Positions 1 to 13,009 are shown, counted from the first letter of the stretch. The stretch is 60,908 nt of DNA from Polyrhizophydium stewartii (GCA_027604665.1 JADGIZ010000003.1:1-60908), one strand, 5' to 3'. The notes: a model not told the origin generated them from the sequence alone. Program-made: numbers and translations.

Positions 1-72
1 GGGCGGGGGCCCCCATCTTCGATGGGGGCCGGTCGCGGAGTGGCCGGCCTTCGCCTACGCCACACCAGCCGC
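1..72 (+). repeat. modular hairpin cluster at window start
   Basis: A CCCCCATCTTCGATGGGGG hairpin is followed by GGTCGCGGAGTGGCCGGCC and TTCGCCTACGCCACACC. The left side may be cut by the window edge. The same parts occur at 25964-26099 and 48201-48256. Confidence 0.85.
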
Positions 73-2513
73 TTCAAGACGGCAAACCAGAAGAGTAGTT
101 AGAATCAAGAATGATAACGATGACTTTGGAAATAGTTCCTGTAGTTAAGAATGATAATGGTAATAAGATTAGCATAGATGAGAACATTATTATAACGCCA
201 CCTCTAGTAATTATTAGTTCGTCCTATGCAAACAGCTATGTATATAATTGTAACAGCCAAATTATTATAATTAGCAACCCCTGCTAGCTATTCCATCTAG
301 GGGTAGCCTACTAATCTAAACTAATATTATCTTTTAAGTAGAATGCTGAGATAGCATTAGCAATAAATCTGAAGTAAACATTTAGGATGTAAACAGCAGT
401 ACATCATTTTTATTGGATTAACCATCCTTTTACTAAAACCTAATCAGAATCATTAGTCTTCAATATACCCTGGTTATCAATATAGGAGAAAGTAACTAAA
501 TAAGTTAGGCCACTAATGTAAGATATGCTCAAATTTATCCCATGTTGAATTATAAACCATTTGATTTCTAAGCTATTTACCAAATATCAAACAGATTAAA
601 AACTACTGTTCATGATCAGGATTAAGACCGAGATGTTTTCTAATCATCTTCTCATTTTAATTATTATCTTTTCATTGATCTCTTTCTAAATCTGATTTTG
701 ACTGTTGGTTTCACTATTTTATCGCGTAGCCGCGGTCGCGACGTAGGGGGGATCATCCCTTGAAGATCTTTGGTGATTTGGTAAAGCGCTCCACTCATTG
801 AGCTCATTCCATTGTGAACTATGAAAGATTGAAGTATTGTAACTCAAGAGACAATCTCTAGATTGTGTGATCTTCTGAATTATTGGTAACACCTATTTAG
901 CCACCTACATCTAATAGATCATCTAAAAAATATCCAAAAAGCTGTAACTCTTAAGTCATAACTTTATTTAATTCATCTTTAGTTTGGGTATGTTTAACAC
1001 TTATTGGTAGATTAAGATAAAAGGCTTCCTAAAGTGGTTGAATACGAATATAATCTTTTTAATGTTTTCTTAATATAGTTAATTAATTATCAGTACTTTA
1101 TTCCTTTTAATTCTATACAAAGTTCTCTAATCAAGTTTCCTATTCTAATATTAGATATATACTATCCTAAGCAAAACCTAAGAAGTGCTATTTATTGCTA
1201 TAGTGATTAACCTAGTCATGATCGACTAGGTCGAGAAATTGATCATTTAGAACAAGATAAGGTTTAAGTGTACTAATAAAACGAAGACCATTATAAATAG
1301 AATTTAAAACAACAAGCTAAGAATTCTCGTTCAATTTAACGGACTCCACAAAAGTTAAGAATGTACTATCTGTTAAGTCAACCTTTTTTACATTTAATAA
1401 TTTAGGCTCTAATTCTATAAAGTTACTTTCGGCCTTTTTTAATGCTTCTGATTTATTATTAGCTTTTTCTACCTTTAATTCAGCTGCTTTAGAGACTTGA
1501 ACTCTTCATGATTAGAATCGCACCTTGCTATACCGGGGCTCGATTTTTGACACCGTCGCGACGGAGCCCGACACTACCCCAGACGAGGTCTCGCTTACTG
1601 CTGGCGTGAATCGCGCGAAGCGCTACGTGAATAGCTTTTTTAGCGCCACCCGCGGGCCCAAATAGAGGGGCAGATATTGAGCGGCTTCAATTTGGCGCCT
1701 CGCAAAGCAAACCTTGTAGGGGGACCCCGCCCCGGGTTGCCGAGTTTTTGCAAATAAGATTGAGCGTGCCACCAGGCTCGCGATGGCCCCCTATTATTTG
1801 GGTTACTATAGATCTATTTATTTAAGTAAGGTTGGTACAACCTGAGGCAAAATGGTCGCCCGATTCAACCTAAAGCATTACTAGAACTACGTCAGGTTTG
1901 AGGCTCCTTTACATCTTATTCTTCGCTTAGTTATCGATCCTCTGGATCGACAAGATTCTAAAAGCTCGTGGAGGAGCCACCTATTAAGGATTAGAGTTCC
2001 TATAAGAATAATAGCAGATTCAATAATAAACCAATTGAGAGAAGAACAACTGAGGTATCGATGACTGCAGTTTTGTCTTGAACCTATTCGCCATATTAAT
2101 CATTTGTAGATCTAGTATGATTAATCTGGCTTCTATCTTATCTATTTAGGAGTCTTATCCTCACCACCCATGACGTTGATTTCCTCGGACTTGAGCTTTC
2201 TCAATTTATTAATCTTTTATAGATTCAGATGTCATCCCTATGGGGTCACCAATGGCGTGTTGTTCCTCCCGTTTATATCAATTGTGTAATTGGCTTAGAA
2301 GTCATCTCTGTTTTACATGATTGCTAGATTTGCACGACCTTGGCTGATTTGTAATGACTCATAGATTAGTTCACTACCAGGTCCCTTTAAAGGAGAACTA
2401 AAGCCACTTATTTGAGCTCGCCTTAAGATTTATGTATTTGAGTTGCAGGTTATCGAAGTTCACCAAAATTAAGACTTTTATCTAATAATTGTACCTTGAT
2501 AAGCATTTTCAAC

Positions 2514-2532
2514 TCATGTACATGAGTGAGTA
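2514..2532. repeat. CAACTCATGTACATGAGTG AT-type palindrome (type site)
   Basis: This belongs to a class of short AT-rich palindromes with 6-8 base arms. Near-identical ones stand at about 13785, 15384, 24218 and 39082. A sister class reads AATCAACTTAGTTGATT, for example near 6098, 10690, 29573, 36826 and 30887. Another class uses GATCGAT arms. Confidence 0.8.
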
Positions 2533-2863
2533 TATCAAGTAGTAGGAGTACTCTGCAGTAATACTTCACTTAATCATCTTATTCACCAGCTTGGAGGGCC
2601 TCCGGCCCAGCTGGTTTACATGACAGCTATTAGATCTGCTATCTCATTATGACCTCACATATATTCTATGCTTTGTCTAGACTTAATAAGTTGATGAACC
2701 CAGTTATTTAACCAGTTGGAGAAGTAATTTAACCGAATGCTAAGTAGGTTTAGGATTACAGTCAAAAGCTTCAACGATTTAGCCTGCTTTTACTTCATTA
2801 CTAGAGTAGTTAAATGGCTAGAATTAACTAATAACTTATCTTCATAAAGTGGTAGCACAAACT

Positions 2864-2880
2864 TAAGCGGCTTCGCGATT
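2864..2880 (+). repeat. AAGCGGCTTCGCGATT short element (type site)
   Basis: TTAAGCGGCTTCGCGATT is a 16-18 base word found many times in both directions. Examples are near 8529, 31739 (inverted), 39685, 42172, 45945 (inverted), 48187 (inverted) and 53025. Variants with GCTACGC, GCTGCGC or GCTCCGC centres occur near 14133, 14199, 49395, 49938 and 51210. A second set reads AAGCGACTGCGTGATT, at 10728, 14525, 59268 and 59831. Confidence 0.9.
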
Positions 2881-3188
2881 TAATAATCGACTATAGTCGA
2901 TCTTAATGAGGTCAACTAATTATAAATAAGAACACCTATGATGCTATATGATCTAGGTTTAATCTAATAATAAATAGGAAGGATAGACCAACCTGCTATA
3001 AGCTGAGATATAGAAACTTAATTTAGATAGTTTCACGATTAGTCCCAAAATCACCTTTAAACAATTTGATTGAGGATTGATCCTGACCTCCGCGTAGCTT
3101 CATCAACAAATCAGGGATTTGTTCTAATCTCTTGTCTATTTTTACAGCTGAAATCTGCTTAATTATGTATATCAATCGGACTAGCGTG

Positions 3189-3248
3189 CGTGGCGTAGGA
3201 GCCTTTACAAGGCTCCGGCCACTCCGCCCCCCCTTAAGGGGGGTCGTC
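3189..3248 (+). repeat. modular hairpin cluster (GGAGCC inner hairpin)
   Basis: CGTGGCGTAGGAGCC and GGCTCCGGCCACTCC flank a TTTACAA loop. A CCCCCCCTTAAGGGGGGG hairpin follows. It belongs to the GCGACGTAG/GGTCGCTCC family with G-to-T changes in the outer arm. Confidence 0.85.
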
Positions 3249-3800
3249 CTAACAGAATTCCATGTAAAGGTGTGCTTCCTATTCAACCTGTTATTAGTTA
3301 ACGATCGAAGTTGACTAAGAAATATTTGCCTACTATCATTTATGTAACCTAATTTCTATAGTAGAGATAATTATTTGGGGTTAAGGTTTTGGAAGCCCCT
3401 CCGAGTTTGACGATTTGGAGCGACTCCGTCGCGGCTGGTATTTTGATAACTTGACGCAAGACTTGGTTAGCTTCGCGATCATGAACATCAGTTCATTTCT
3501 CATGTTTATTAGATTGACCGCGTAGGCGGGCAACCCGATCTAAGATCGGTTTGTTAGAAGCTTTACTAAGAACGAATAACAACTAACAAAATGGGGCAAT
3601 TCTGATTGCTCTCCTGCAAAATGAAAAAGACATTAGTAATTTTTTACTCAAGTAAATAGGGAATCCAATACAAGCAAATCTGTAAGCAATAAAAATTGAG
3701 AGTAAATATCTAAAATAATAAACTAAAGCCGGAGCAGCTCCGCTGCGGTCGCTAGCGCGAGCTCCGCGTAGCTAAAGTTCAACATGTAAATTATACTGAT

Positions 3801-3880
3801 AGAACCACCACCTAAGTGGTGGGTCGCCCCCACCCGGTGCTTCAAGCACCGCCCCCCTCAATGGGGGCGGGGCCGATTCT
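3801..3880 (+). repeat. 80-bp triple-hairpin element, copy 1
   Basis: Three hairpins lie end to end: CCACCACCTAAGTGGTGGG, then CGGTGCTTCAAGCACCG, then CCCCCCTCAATGGGGGCGGG. The element ends GGCCGATTCT. A second copy is at 27929-28009 and a partial third at 57164-57214. Confidence 0.95.
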
Positions 3881-4307
3881 AATCCAAGTAGAAGACCTCT
3901 GATATAACCCTTATGGCAGGTATAGGTTCCTAATATGTCTAATAAATTACTTAAATGAAGTTATCCCTTATAAATTTGAACATCTTATTGAATAACTGAG
4001 TTTGATCAGATATACCACCAAAAAGGTAGGAAGGAATTCGGATCTTCATATGGTTATCTCTTATTGTAGTTCTAATAACACATTCTAAAAAAGCTCTTGA
4101 AGACTACAATCGGATCGCGTCAGCCGACTTTGTTATTTGGTTGATACTGCAATTACCTTTTAATTCTTTTCAATTTATCTCAACAAATGTACATTTGTTC
4201 TTAAGTCGGGCCAATCAACCCCCCATCGAAGATGGGGTGAATCTGAACTTCTAATAGATTTGTGAATAAGATTAAAACCTTAAGTATTATTAGTTAAATG
4301 AGATTTA

Positions 4308-4356
4308 AGGAATTCTAATTAGTTTGTTAGGACGCCCCCCTGCCCGATACAACCGA
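4308..4356 (-). repeat. same-flank site with alternative core
   Basis: ATTCTAATTAGTTTGTTAGG and GCCCGATACAACCG match both sides of the element at 45271. In between is only ACGCCCCCCT instead of the 27-base hairpin. Confidence 0.85.
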
Positions 4357-5125
4357 GCGGAGCTCTCGAATGCTACGGGGACTAAACTAAAAGCTTAGAT
4401 AATAGTCAAAATCAAAGGGGAGATATGTCTCAAGCCGAAAAATTATTATGAACCATTTTAAAAATGTATAATAGTGAATAACAAATAGTAAAAATAACCA
4501 GATAATCTCACAATAAGATGATAGGTCTGAGGGTTTGTAACCCAATTACTATATTGACATAATCTATTAGAATTATGGTTCTTTGCTATAAATAAACACT
4601 ACTTTACAGAATATGATAACAAACCGATCTTAGATAGGGTGGCTCATCTTAATGAGCAATCTTTTCAAATAGAAGTCAGTTGAATAAATCTAAGTGTTAC
4701 CCAATAACCATCCAATCAACTTTGAATTAATTCAGACATGTTCAACCAGGATCTTTAGATTATTCAATTATTTCTCCTGTTGAAGTTCCGCGGAAAGTAT
4801 CACAAAATCCTATGTCTTTAATAATGAGTTAGATAGCCTTTATTAATTTGAGGCGACGTCACGACCGCGACTCCTAGCGTATTTGCTAGATCGACTCCAT
4901 CTAGGTTCTGGCTATTATTTCTATTTACGTGGTTATTCTTATAGTTGATTTACCGTACTTCCTAAGTGAATAAACCTTTAGATTAGGAACACCTGAGGAC
5001 AATTGAGCAGTTACCTGAATAAATAGTTCCAGTTATGTCACGGCCGCTGCTCAGTAACTTAATAATAAGTCGCTCTTAAGAGCGAGTCTAATAATCCTAA
5101 TACTTACTAGAAAATAGGTTCAGCT

Positions 5126-5150
5126 GAGGTGTAGGTGTAGATGTAGGTGC
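5126..5150 (+). repeat. degenerate GTGTAG hexamer array
   Basis: GAGGTGTAGGTGTAGATGTA is followed by GGTG: about four imperfect units of a six-base word. It is the only microsatellite-like run of note in this part. Confidence 0.7.
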
Positions 5151-5274
5151 ATGTAACGTAGCTAGTTGTCAAGTGTAATGGGCACTCGCGATCAACCACC
5201 ATCGTGAGCGGTTAGACTATCAGTTCAACCAGTTAAGCAGAGTTGCTTCGATTTGTTCTTTTCCTATTTCTTTA

Positions 5275-5319
5275 GCGGTCCGTCCTAAATAGGCGACCGA
5301 AGGGAGCTAGAGGACCGCG
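5275..5319 (+). repeat. GCGGTCCGTCC element, copy 1
   Basis: This 45-base unit has GCGGTCCGTCCT at one end and AGAGGACCGCG at the other, which pair around GGCGACCGAAGGGAGC. The flanking TCCTATTTCTTT is shared with the copy at 23974-24018. Confidence 0.9.
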
Positions 5320-7499
5320 ATTACTTCTTATGTCAGATATTGTAATATAAATACCTACATTACCAAATAGTTATCATCATATTGAAATTATTTGTACCAG
5401 TAGTTTGAAGATAAATACTATTTATAAAGGTAACTCTAATTATTACGTCACCACGAATAACACTAGTACTAGAACTACAATTTATTTGTCATACCTAAAT
5501 TAGTATTAATAGATGGATTATTAACAATATTCATGCTAGCACCTATATAAATATCTTATTAAGCTGTACTAAAATTTGTAATTAGAAGTTATTATTTACT
5601 ATGATAATAGGCAGCTCTAATATATGATCTTTACTAAAATTAACTATACATCAAACTCCCTCGTCTTCACTTGTATCACGCTTCTAATTATTGTATCTAC
5701 TAATTAATTACTAAGATTAACCCTACAATTATTACAACATTTAGAAATAGTAAGAACTTAATCAAGAATTAGTCGTGGAGGTAAACCAGGGTATACATAA
5801 AGGTTTGATAAGAGAAACCGGAATACAATGTAATGGAACCTTATTATAATATTTCAGAAATAATCCAGTAATCAACTAAAATAGCATACTTATACAAATA
5901 ACTGAACCTAGGCAATCTGTAGATTGTTCATTAGATTATGTTGGTTGTCATTTATTTTATTTTTACCAACCTTGTTACAGCTCTAGGTATTTTTTAATCA
6001 AAGGCCTACCTGATTTGACAGTTATTACTCCACATATCTCCAATTATTAAGCAATTGGTTTCTTTACAAGCCCCACCTACTTAGGGCGATCAACTAAAGT
6101 TGATTGGAATCATCCATATATTTGGAACCTCGAAAGGTTAGCTTGCTGGTTAAATAGAAGTATGAGGTCTGATGCAAATAATTAGACGCAGGTTGAGAAT
6201 CTGGTGGTAAGTCATAACACATTTTTTAAGTCTAGACAGTTGATTCATTTAAGTTTAGGTAGTCATCCCCATCATCTATTATAAACATTAGCACGATGGA
6301 AGCAATTAGTTAGATCACCAGCGTATCCACTTCAATATACCTACCCCCATCATGTAGCATGGCTTCATGATTGCCCCCTTTCAAAGGTGGCTTATTTAAT
6401 AATAACTAGGTTTAGAATACCAATTATCATAGTTAGTTTTGATATCCTAGTTAGCAGCGTATACAGCACTCCCTGAATTCAAGAAATTCCGTATTATCAA
6501 CTAGTATCTCGTAAGTAATTTAACAGCAGCTTCGCATTCTTAGTTCTTACCCTTACTTTTAGTTACTCGCCCTTTATAACCTATTCATAGCCCTCAGACT
6601 GCAACCACCGAAGGTGGTGTTTTAATTGGCTCCTCTGGAGCTCCTTGAAGTATTAATAACCCACCAGCTCATAGAGCTGGGTCACTCAAAGAGCGACTTA
6701 GATAGATGATAAGAATACAAACGAACAATAATCTCTGTAAGTTGTTTTGCAACCAATAGGGTAAACCATTAATAAGATGTAGTCTCAATGTATAGGCTGG
6801 GTCAACTTAATTGATTCCTATTTGCTTTTAACACATTTAGATGACTAGATGTTGCAATGAGTAGTATAGCTAATTTGAATAATACACCTTGACCCTATAT
6901 TGTTGAGTTGAGTGATTGGTTAGGTTCCTAAATGTGAGTAATTGAAACATGATTTTGGATCAATATGGAAAAGCTAATAAGTGCTCAGATGATTAAGCTA
7001 ATTGTATGTAATCTAAACCTTAAATGAATCTAATATATCTATTTGTAATTAATGATGTAAGAGATTAGAGACAATCTGGTTAGTTATCCACTATATTCAT
7101 AATAGTATCCTCTTTTCAATGATCAGACCCCTCAAGGGGTCTCTTTTTAATTAGGTTTTACTTCAATCTAACAAGCACCTATCTTTTATCCAAGAATAAT
7201 ATGCTCGTAAATATGTCGAAATATTACACTATCTTTCTAAAATATCTAATAGAACTGTCAAGCTTCGCGATTGCCTCATTATTAACTTGGTTATCTATTA
7301 ACAGGACGGAATGGGTCCAATAAGAGAACTAAATATTGTCGAAATATCGCACTATATACATTTACCATTTATAATATAAAATTTAAGCAATCTTGGCGCG
7401 GAGGCGCGGAACCTGTCAAGCACCGCTCCTCAAGGGAGCGGGCCCCCTTCGGGGGCGTCGCGATCTACCTAAATTGTGTTACAAGAATTACCAAGAGAA

Positions 7500-7537
7500 T
7501 TGCCGCGTCCGCGGGAACTCGCCCTTCGGCCGAGTTT
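7500..7537 (+). repeat. CCGCG/GCGGG two-hairpin element
   Basis: TTGCCGCGTCCGCGGGAA is followed by CTCGCCCTTCGGCCGAG. It has an inverted copy at 24037-24075. Relatives with different but still pairing outer arms are at 3515, 34120-34159, 35658-35698, 41835-41872, 51691, 51867 and 60756-60793. Confidence 0.9.
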
Positions 7538-9994
7538 GTATAAAAACAAGAAGAAAACCTATCTATACAGAACCCGCCCATTGGTTTCAGGGGGTTGCCC
7601 CTTCTGATAACCAAATAAAGACCAATTAGCAGAAGGCTAGTGAATTAGATAGCATAGGGATTCTTCTCAAACAGCTACGAATACAATTAACCTGGATAAA
7701 TATGGTGAGTAAATGACGCAGGTTACATTGCGGGGTCAAATGGCTTGCTCTATTTCTTAGTATAGCTATGCACAGTATATAGAGTTAACTATCGATGTTA
7801 ATGTATACCTCAAATATTGGCCTAAACTACACGGTAAACTATTGGGTTAGTAATAACGATCCTTGCCATAGGTCACAAGGGAGCCCAGGTAGCATTCTTG
7901 TTATACGGACTAAATAAATTTGACTACTTCAAATATTCTGGCTCTTATTTCTAAGATAGAATTCAATCTATTTATAATAAGGAGGCCCATTTTTAAGGAT
8001 GTTTGGACAAGATTGAGGACAATGAGATAATCTAGTTATATAATTAAGTTAAGGCTAGAGCCTAATATTTTGACAGATAAATTAGTCTTAAGCTAATGGC
8101 TAGCCAGATCAATTATTGGAGTAGAATATATGTCCAATGCTATTAAGTATTCCATAGATCATAAATTAATCAGTTTATTTTATTCAATATATTAGATATA
8201 TACTACGTAATTGGTTTGACCTACTAGTTTAAGTATAATCATACACGCAATATAAATCCGCATGAAATTCAGTTAAGTGTCCAGATTGGCTGATTGAGTA
8301 GATTCTTGCCTTGGTCAATAATCTCTTAAGAAAGATTCTTTAGGAGACCTACATTCCACATAGATTAGCTCTTTATTAAATATGGTGGCTGTTATAATTA
8401 TATGGTATAAATAGGTAGGTTATAGCAACACATTAAGATCTAATATAATAAATATTGTTAGTGCGAATATCAGCTACCAATGATAGATATGACGACTACA
8501 TATATACCTTAGCTTACACCTGAATCTGAGCGGCTTCGCGATTGTATAAAAAGAGGTAGGGTCCTATTTACCATTAAAACCTCAGATACCCAGGGAGTTG
8601 AAATGGATTGCGGCGATTGCTAAATCGCCTACCAACGGATTGAGATGAGTTGAAGTTGAAGTTACACTTAAACCTGCTCCGGGTTGGGCTCCAAAGTCGA
8701 ATTAACTCATATTTGTTTAGTCATGATTTTACTAAGTTCATGTTCAATTTAACCAGTTATAGCATATCACTAACCGACACTGATGTTGCTGCTTGAGTAT
8801 TTAGGATCATTATTTCTATCACTAAATTTGGTTAATTGTTGCTACATCACTACCTTAATTATTACCTATCTACTGCATTGGTTTTATATTTACTACCTAT
8901 TCACTAGATTACCAGTGTATATTATTGTATCCTTAGTAATTTAGATTGAAGGAATCCTAGAAACTAATAAGAATAAGGCACTGGTTACGGATTATTGAGG
9001 ATTAACTATCCCTGATTTCGTCCAACTTTCTCTATAAGTCAAAAAGTTAGTAATCAAGTAATTATATCGTTAACATTAACGGCTACTTGGTATATAAACC
9101 GGATTTAAAGCCTATAGCTAATTTCAACCATCTATATTAGGAATTGACGTAGGATAAAATAAGTCCATTTCTAAGTAGGGGGCCCGCCCCTTAGGGGGCG
9201 GGCCGTATTTATATTAAAAATGTTACCTAAAATGGGTCAATTTGAGATAAGTAGCCCTAGCGAAAGCGGCGGGCGGTATCTAGTTACCTATGGCAAGAAT
9301 CTATCCACAACCTAATGGACTAACTTAGTTGATTTTCTTTTACGGATGGTCTATCAGAGAAAGGTCGTTATCTTACGCTTATTTGAGATAATATGGTATA
9401 TTTACAGCCATTAAACCTATTGGCATTACTGAATGACCTACTCCACATAGTTATGAACATTGACCATAAAATGCTGATGAATCAAATAAAAAGAGAAACT
9501 AAGAAATTGAGTATTTTATCGATCTATTATAGCAGATAAGTATTTAACATAATTGGTTACAGGTGGCCCTCTCGTCAAAATGGCACCCCAGTAGAATAGG
9601 TATCATATATAGTTAATGGCAAACCATCAAGTTTTATTTAGTTAACAAGGTTTTGGGTACTAAGGCTGGTTAAAACTTCCACTTTACTTCATTGTTATCC
9701 GATCTTCATCGATCTACGATCGATGGAAGAATAGCCTGAATTTGCTGAAGTATTTACAACTAATAAACACCAATCATGGGTGACGGCTATAGAAAACTAG
9801 GAACCATCATTACGACAGAGGAACAGGAATATTTAACATTTCTAGAACTAAAAGATAGAACGGATTATCAAATAATAGGAAAAATGGGATTAATTGAGAT
9901 TCTATCTGAGATAAGCAGGTCTAAATAGGGATATTAAGGATAAAAACAGGAGGAGAAGAGAAGTTAACGGATTTAAAAGCACGAAGAAGACTAG

Positions 9995-10036
9995 GATCGG
10001 CCCCTATGGGGGGCGACCCCATCTTCGATGGGGTTC
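9995..10036 (+). repeat. TCGGCCCC...CCCATCTTCGATGGG element
   Basis: ATCGGCCCCTATGGGGGGCG is followed by ACCCCATCTTCGATGGGGT. The CCCATCTTCGATGGG hairpin also appears at 11-28, 26023-26040 and, inverted, at 4219 and 44093. Confidence 0.85.
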
Positions 10037-12025
10037 TAATTGTAAAAATTCAGGTTGAGAACAATCATAGAATTTCAAATTAAAGAAGAAGAAGACAGGA
10101 TAATTAGGGATAGCGATGAAGAAGGAGTGATTATAGAATTGTTTTAAGGATGAGATTTTGACGGATTGGAAATTGAATAATTGTCCGAAAGTGAGCCGAA
10201 AGAGCTGGCCGAGTAAGGCGAAACGTATAGGTAGCCAGAAACCGCCCTAGCAAAAGCGGCGGGGCGGGTACGCTAGGTTTGCAGCCTGAGTTACAAAAAG
10301 CGACGCGCTTTTGAGGAGTGCGCGGGTGGCCGCCGATCTGGCCCGGCCGCTCCGGGGGCGAGGGGTAAACAATTCGCCATTAATTGGCCAATGGTCGATC
10401 CTCTGGATCGATGATTTCTGCTAATACAACATATATTGGCCTCCATTGAAGCGGGCTCCGGGGAGCCTTTAACATTATGGTTGGAATCTGATTAGTCTTA
10501 AGTAATGACTTATTCGGTCATGCGTTATCTATAATTGATCGTTCAGTTAATTTTATTACATTATTAAAACTATAGCCTCCTAGATTGAGCTATTATGAGG
10601 TATTACTCTGTTCACAATTTCTAAAAGTTTTATGGTAATAGGTAAGGACCTGGGTAAAAATAAGTTAGTAGCTGAAGTAAAATTTCTGCTCTATTAAAAT
10701 CAACTACGTTGATTCATTAAGTTGAATTAAGCGACTGCGTGATTAATTTTTAAATATGTCGAAATATTACGGGTCAAAATAATGTAAATTTCAGTTTCTA
10801 TTTCAGATTAGTCATAAATACGTTTAGGCTATTAATTTTATTATATGATACAAAAGATTGATCAATAGGAGGTACACTCCTAGGTATTACCAGTAGTTTA
10901 TGCCCGATAATTTATGTAAGATTCTAAATAACATCGATCTTGGATCGATTAAATATGATTAATAATAGCCTTATTTACATATATGAACCTAATTAGGATT
11001 TAGTAAAGACGGAACTAAAATAAGATTCCTACCATACGAGGCCTATCATTTATTTAGACTAGATACCTGGTAGTTATTGACCTAATTTCTATGATAGGGC
11101 TATTTCTTAGCTACTGCTACCCTTAAGACTTGAATTTATTAGATTCAATTACTAAGCGCTATTCAAATTCTAAGTGGAAGCCAGCCCCAGAGATCAAATC
11201 GAGCGGGCGCCGCGCCGCGGCGCGGAGCAATCTGAGGTGATCGACTGCGTGGGTATTTTGAGATTTACCGCATCATCGGGGGAATCTGCCCTTTATTTTG
11301 AGCGACGGAGTCGCGGACAGCAGATGGTGAATATAGGGGGAAATCCTTGCGGTAAAATGGAGTAATGCGGACCGTAGGGGTGTGGCTAGCCTCCTTTCAG
11401 GTGCGACGTCGCGGCTCAGTAATTGGGTTCTAAACTTCTAATAAATAATAATTCATAAATCCAAAATCCAATGTTATGTTGCCAATCAACTTATCACGGA
11501 TCAATCAACTAACTGAAATCAACTGATAACCATGGTAAATCCAGAATTAATAATTAATCTTAGCTTCAACTGTGATAAATCTAAATCTACTTATACTAAT
11601 TATAATTACAGTGAAATCAATGGACAATTGAGTTGAGAATCCAGAAGTAAATAATAACACCAACTCAGAATAAATGGACAAAATTAGCATTAAACCCTAA
11701 CGGTTAAGGTAAAACTACTAATCCATAGTCCCTGAGGTCAAATAAACCATCCATCAAAGAGTAGAGAATCCGCCAATCCATTTAAGGTTTCGAGGCCTTG
11801 GTAGGTAGAGTCCTCTCAACTAAAATCAGTATTTATTGATATGACTTTTATGTGCCTAAATACAAAGCAGCTATGAAATTACTGACCCTTATAAATAGTG
11901 TCGATCAAATCATGTTAACAGTACATTTAACTAGGTACCTCATCGATCAATTATCCTAAGATATGGATGACGATTGATAACCAAAGTGACCCAATTATTT
12001 AGATTTAAGTGGGTCTCCCACTACA

Positions 12026-12059
12026 CCAGGGGCGACCCCCCGCCTACGCGGTGGGTCTA
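12026..12059 (+). repeat. GGCGACCCCCCGCC...GGTGGGTC element
   Basis: CCAGGGGCGACCCCCCGCC and TACGCGGTGGGTCTA recur at 26385-26418. They recur again at 57523-57567, where the left part is TCGGCCCCATGGGGGGG. That left part also occurs near 9995-10036. Confidence 0.88.
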
Positions 12060-12970
12060 GCTAATATACGTATCGTCGCACTCACCTTGTTCATTTGCCT
12101 CACTTTGGGGGATAGCTTAGACCCAGGCAAGAGATCCCTATAAAGACCATCTAATCGGGAAACAAGAATAGACAAAGATCAACCTCATCCTGAGCGACGG
12201 GGCCGTTGCGGTTTTTTTGAAAGGGCCGCTCGGAGGCGCGGCTGGTGGTTCCGTCGATTGTTGCGGTTTTTCGCCCCTTTCTACCCTGTATTTTATTAAG
12301 TCCCGCTTGAAACACCATCTAATCATGACAGAACGAGCTGAAAATAACAAGTGATTGATCGAAGACAACCTCATCGGGCGAATTGTAGCTATATTATGAT
12401 TCTCTCCATAGTTTCTCCATGACTTGGCATTCACGATCTTCGATCGTTCATTATTGATCGAATATTGGTAGGGACCCACCGATTCTTGTTCCCATTTAAT
12501 TTAGACCTTTTACCTTTATGTTGTATGAGTAAAAATGATAAGATCTATTAAACTAACTTATTTTCTAAATCTGGAGCGACTCCTAGCGGTTAGCGCATCA
12601 AATTCCTGTAAATGGATCTTACAGAGTAACCATTGTAGTAAGGATTAAGGCAATTTTCGAGTCTCCTTAAATTTAGTTTGTAAGTGCGACGTCACGGCCA
12701 GCTACCAAGATTAACAATTGGGTGCCGAAGGCAGATACAGCAGCTGAGCTGCTGAGGTTCTGGATGGCTAAACCTTTAATTAATAAACATGAGCGGCTTC
12801 GCAATTTACCTAGGACTGATCTATCCAAATGTCTAAACTAAAGTTAATAACCTTCATTAAACATCCTTTGGGATGCCTCGCATAGCGAGGTTCTGTTTAT
12901 TTTCATAATTAAATTGAGTGTAATGCCCTTAATTATAGGCCTAACCGTCTAACTAACCCATTATAAATAA

Positions 12971-13009
12971 TCGGGCGGCGCGTCAGCTCGCGCCTAGCGA
13001 CGCCCTAAC
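12971..13009 (+). repeat. TCGGGCGGCGCG element, variant
   Basis: TCGGGCGGCGCGTCAGCTCG and CGCCTAGCGACGCCCTAAC match the 38921 family with changes on both arms that keep the pairing (GGACGG/GTCC to GGGCGG/GCCC). Confidence 0.88.

Larger units (their letters stand above)
73..9994. other. gene-free repeat-rich spacer
   Basis: AT-rich DNA with many short palindromes and no frame I can support. A GC-rich patch at about 1521-1790 (CTATACCGGGGCTCG, GTCGCGACGGAGCCCG, CACCCGCGGGCCC) is not a simple hairpin and has no clear copy elsewhere. The CTTGCTATACCG word recurs near 23753. A GGGCGGGCC hairpin sits at 9179-9205. Confidence 0.7.

Noticed and set aside
12138..12479. 113-codon minus-strand frame
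   Set aside because: It runs through a GC-rich patch and short palindromes, has no recognisable motif, and its length is within chance for this window.
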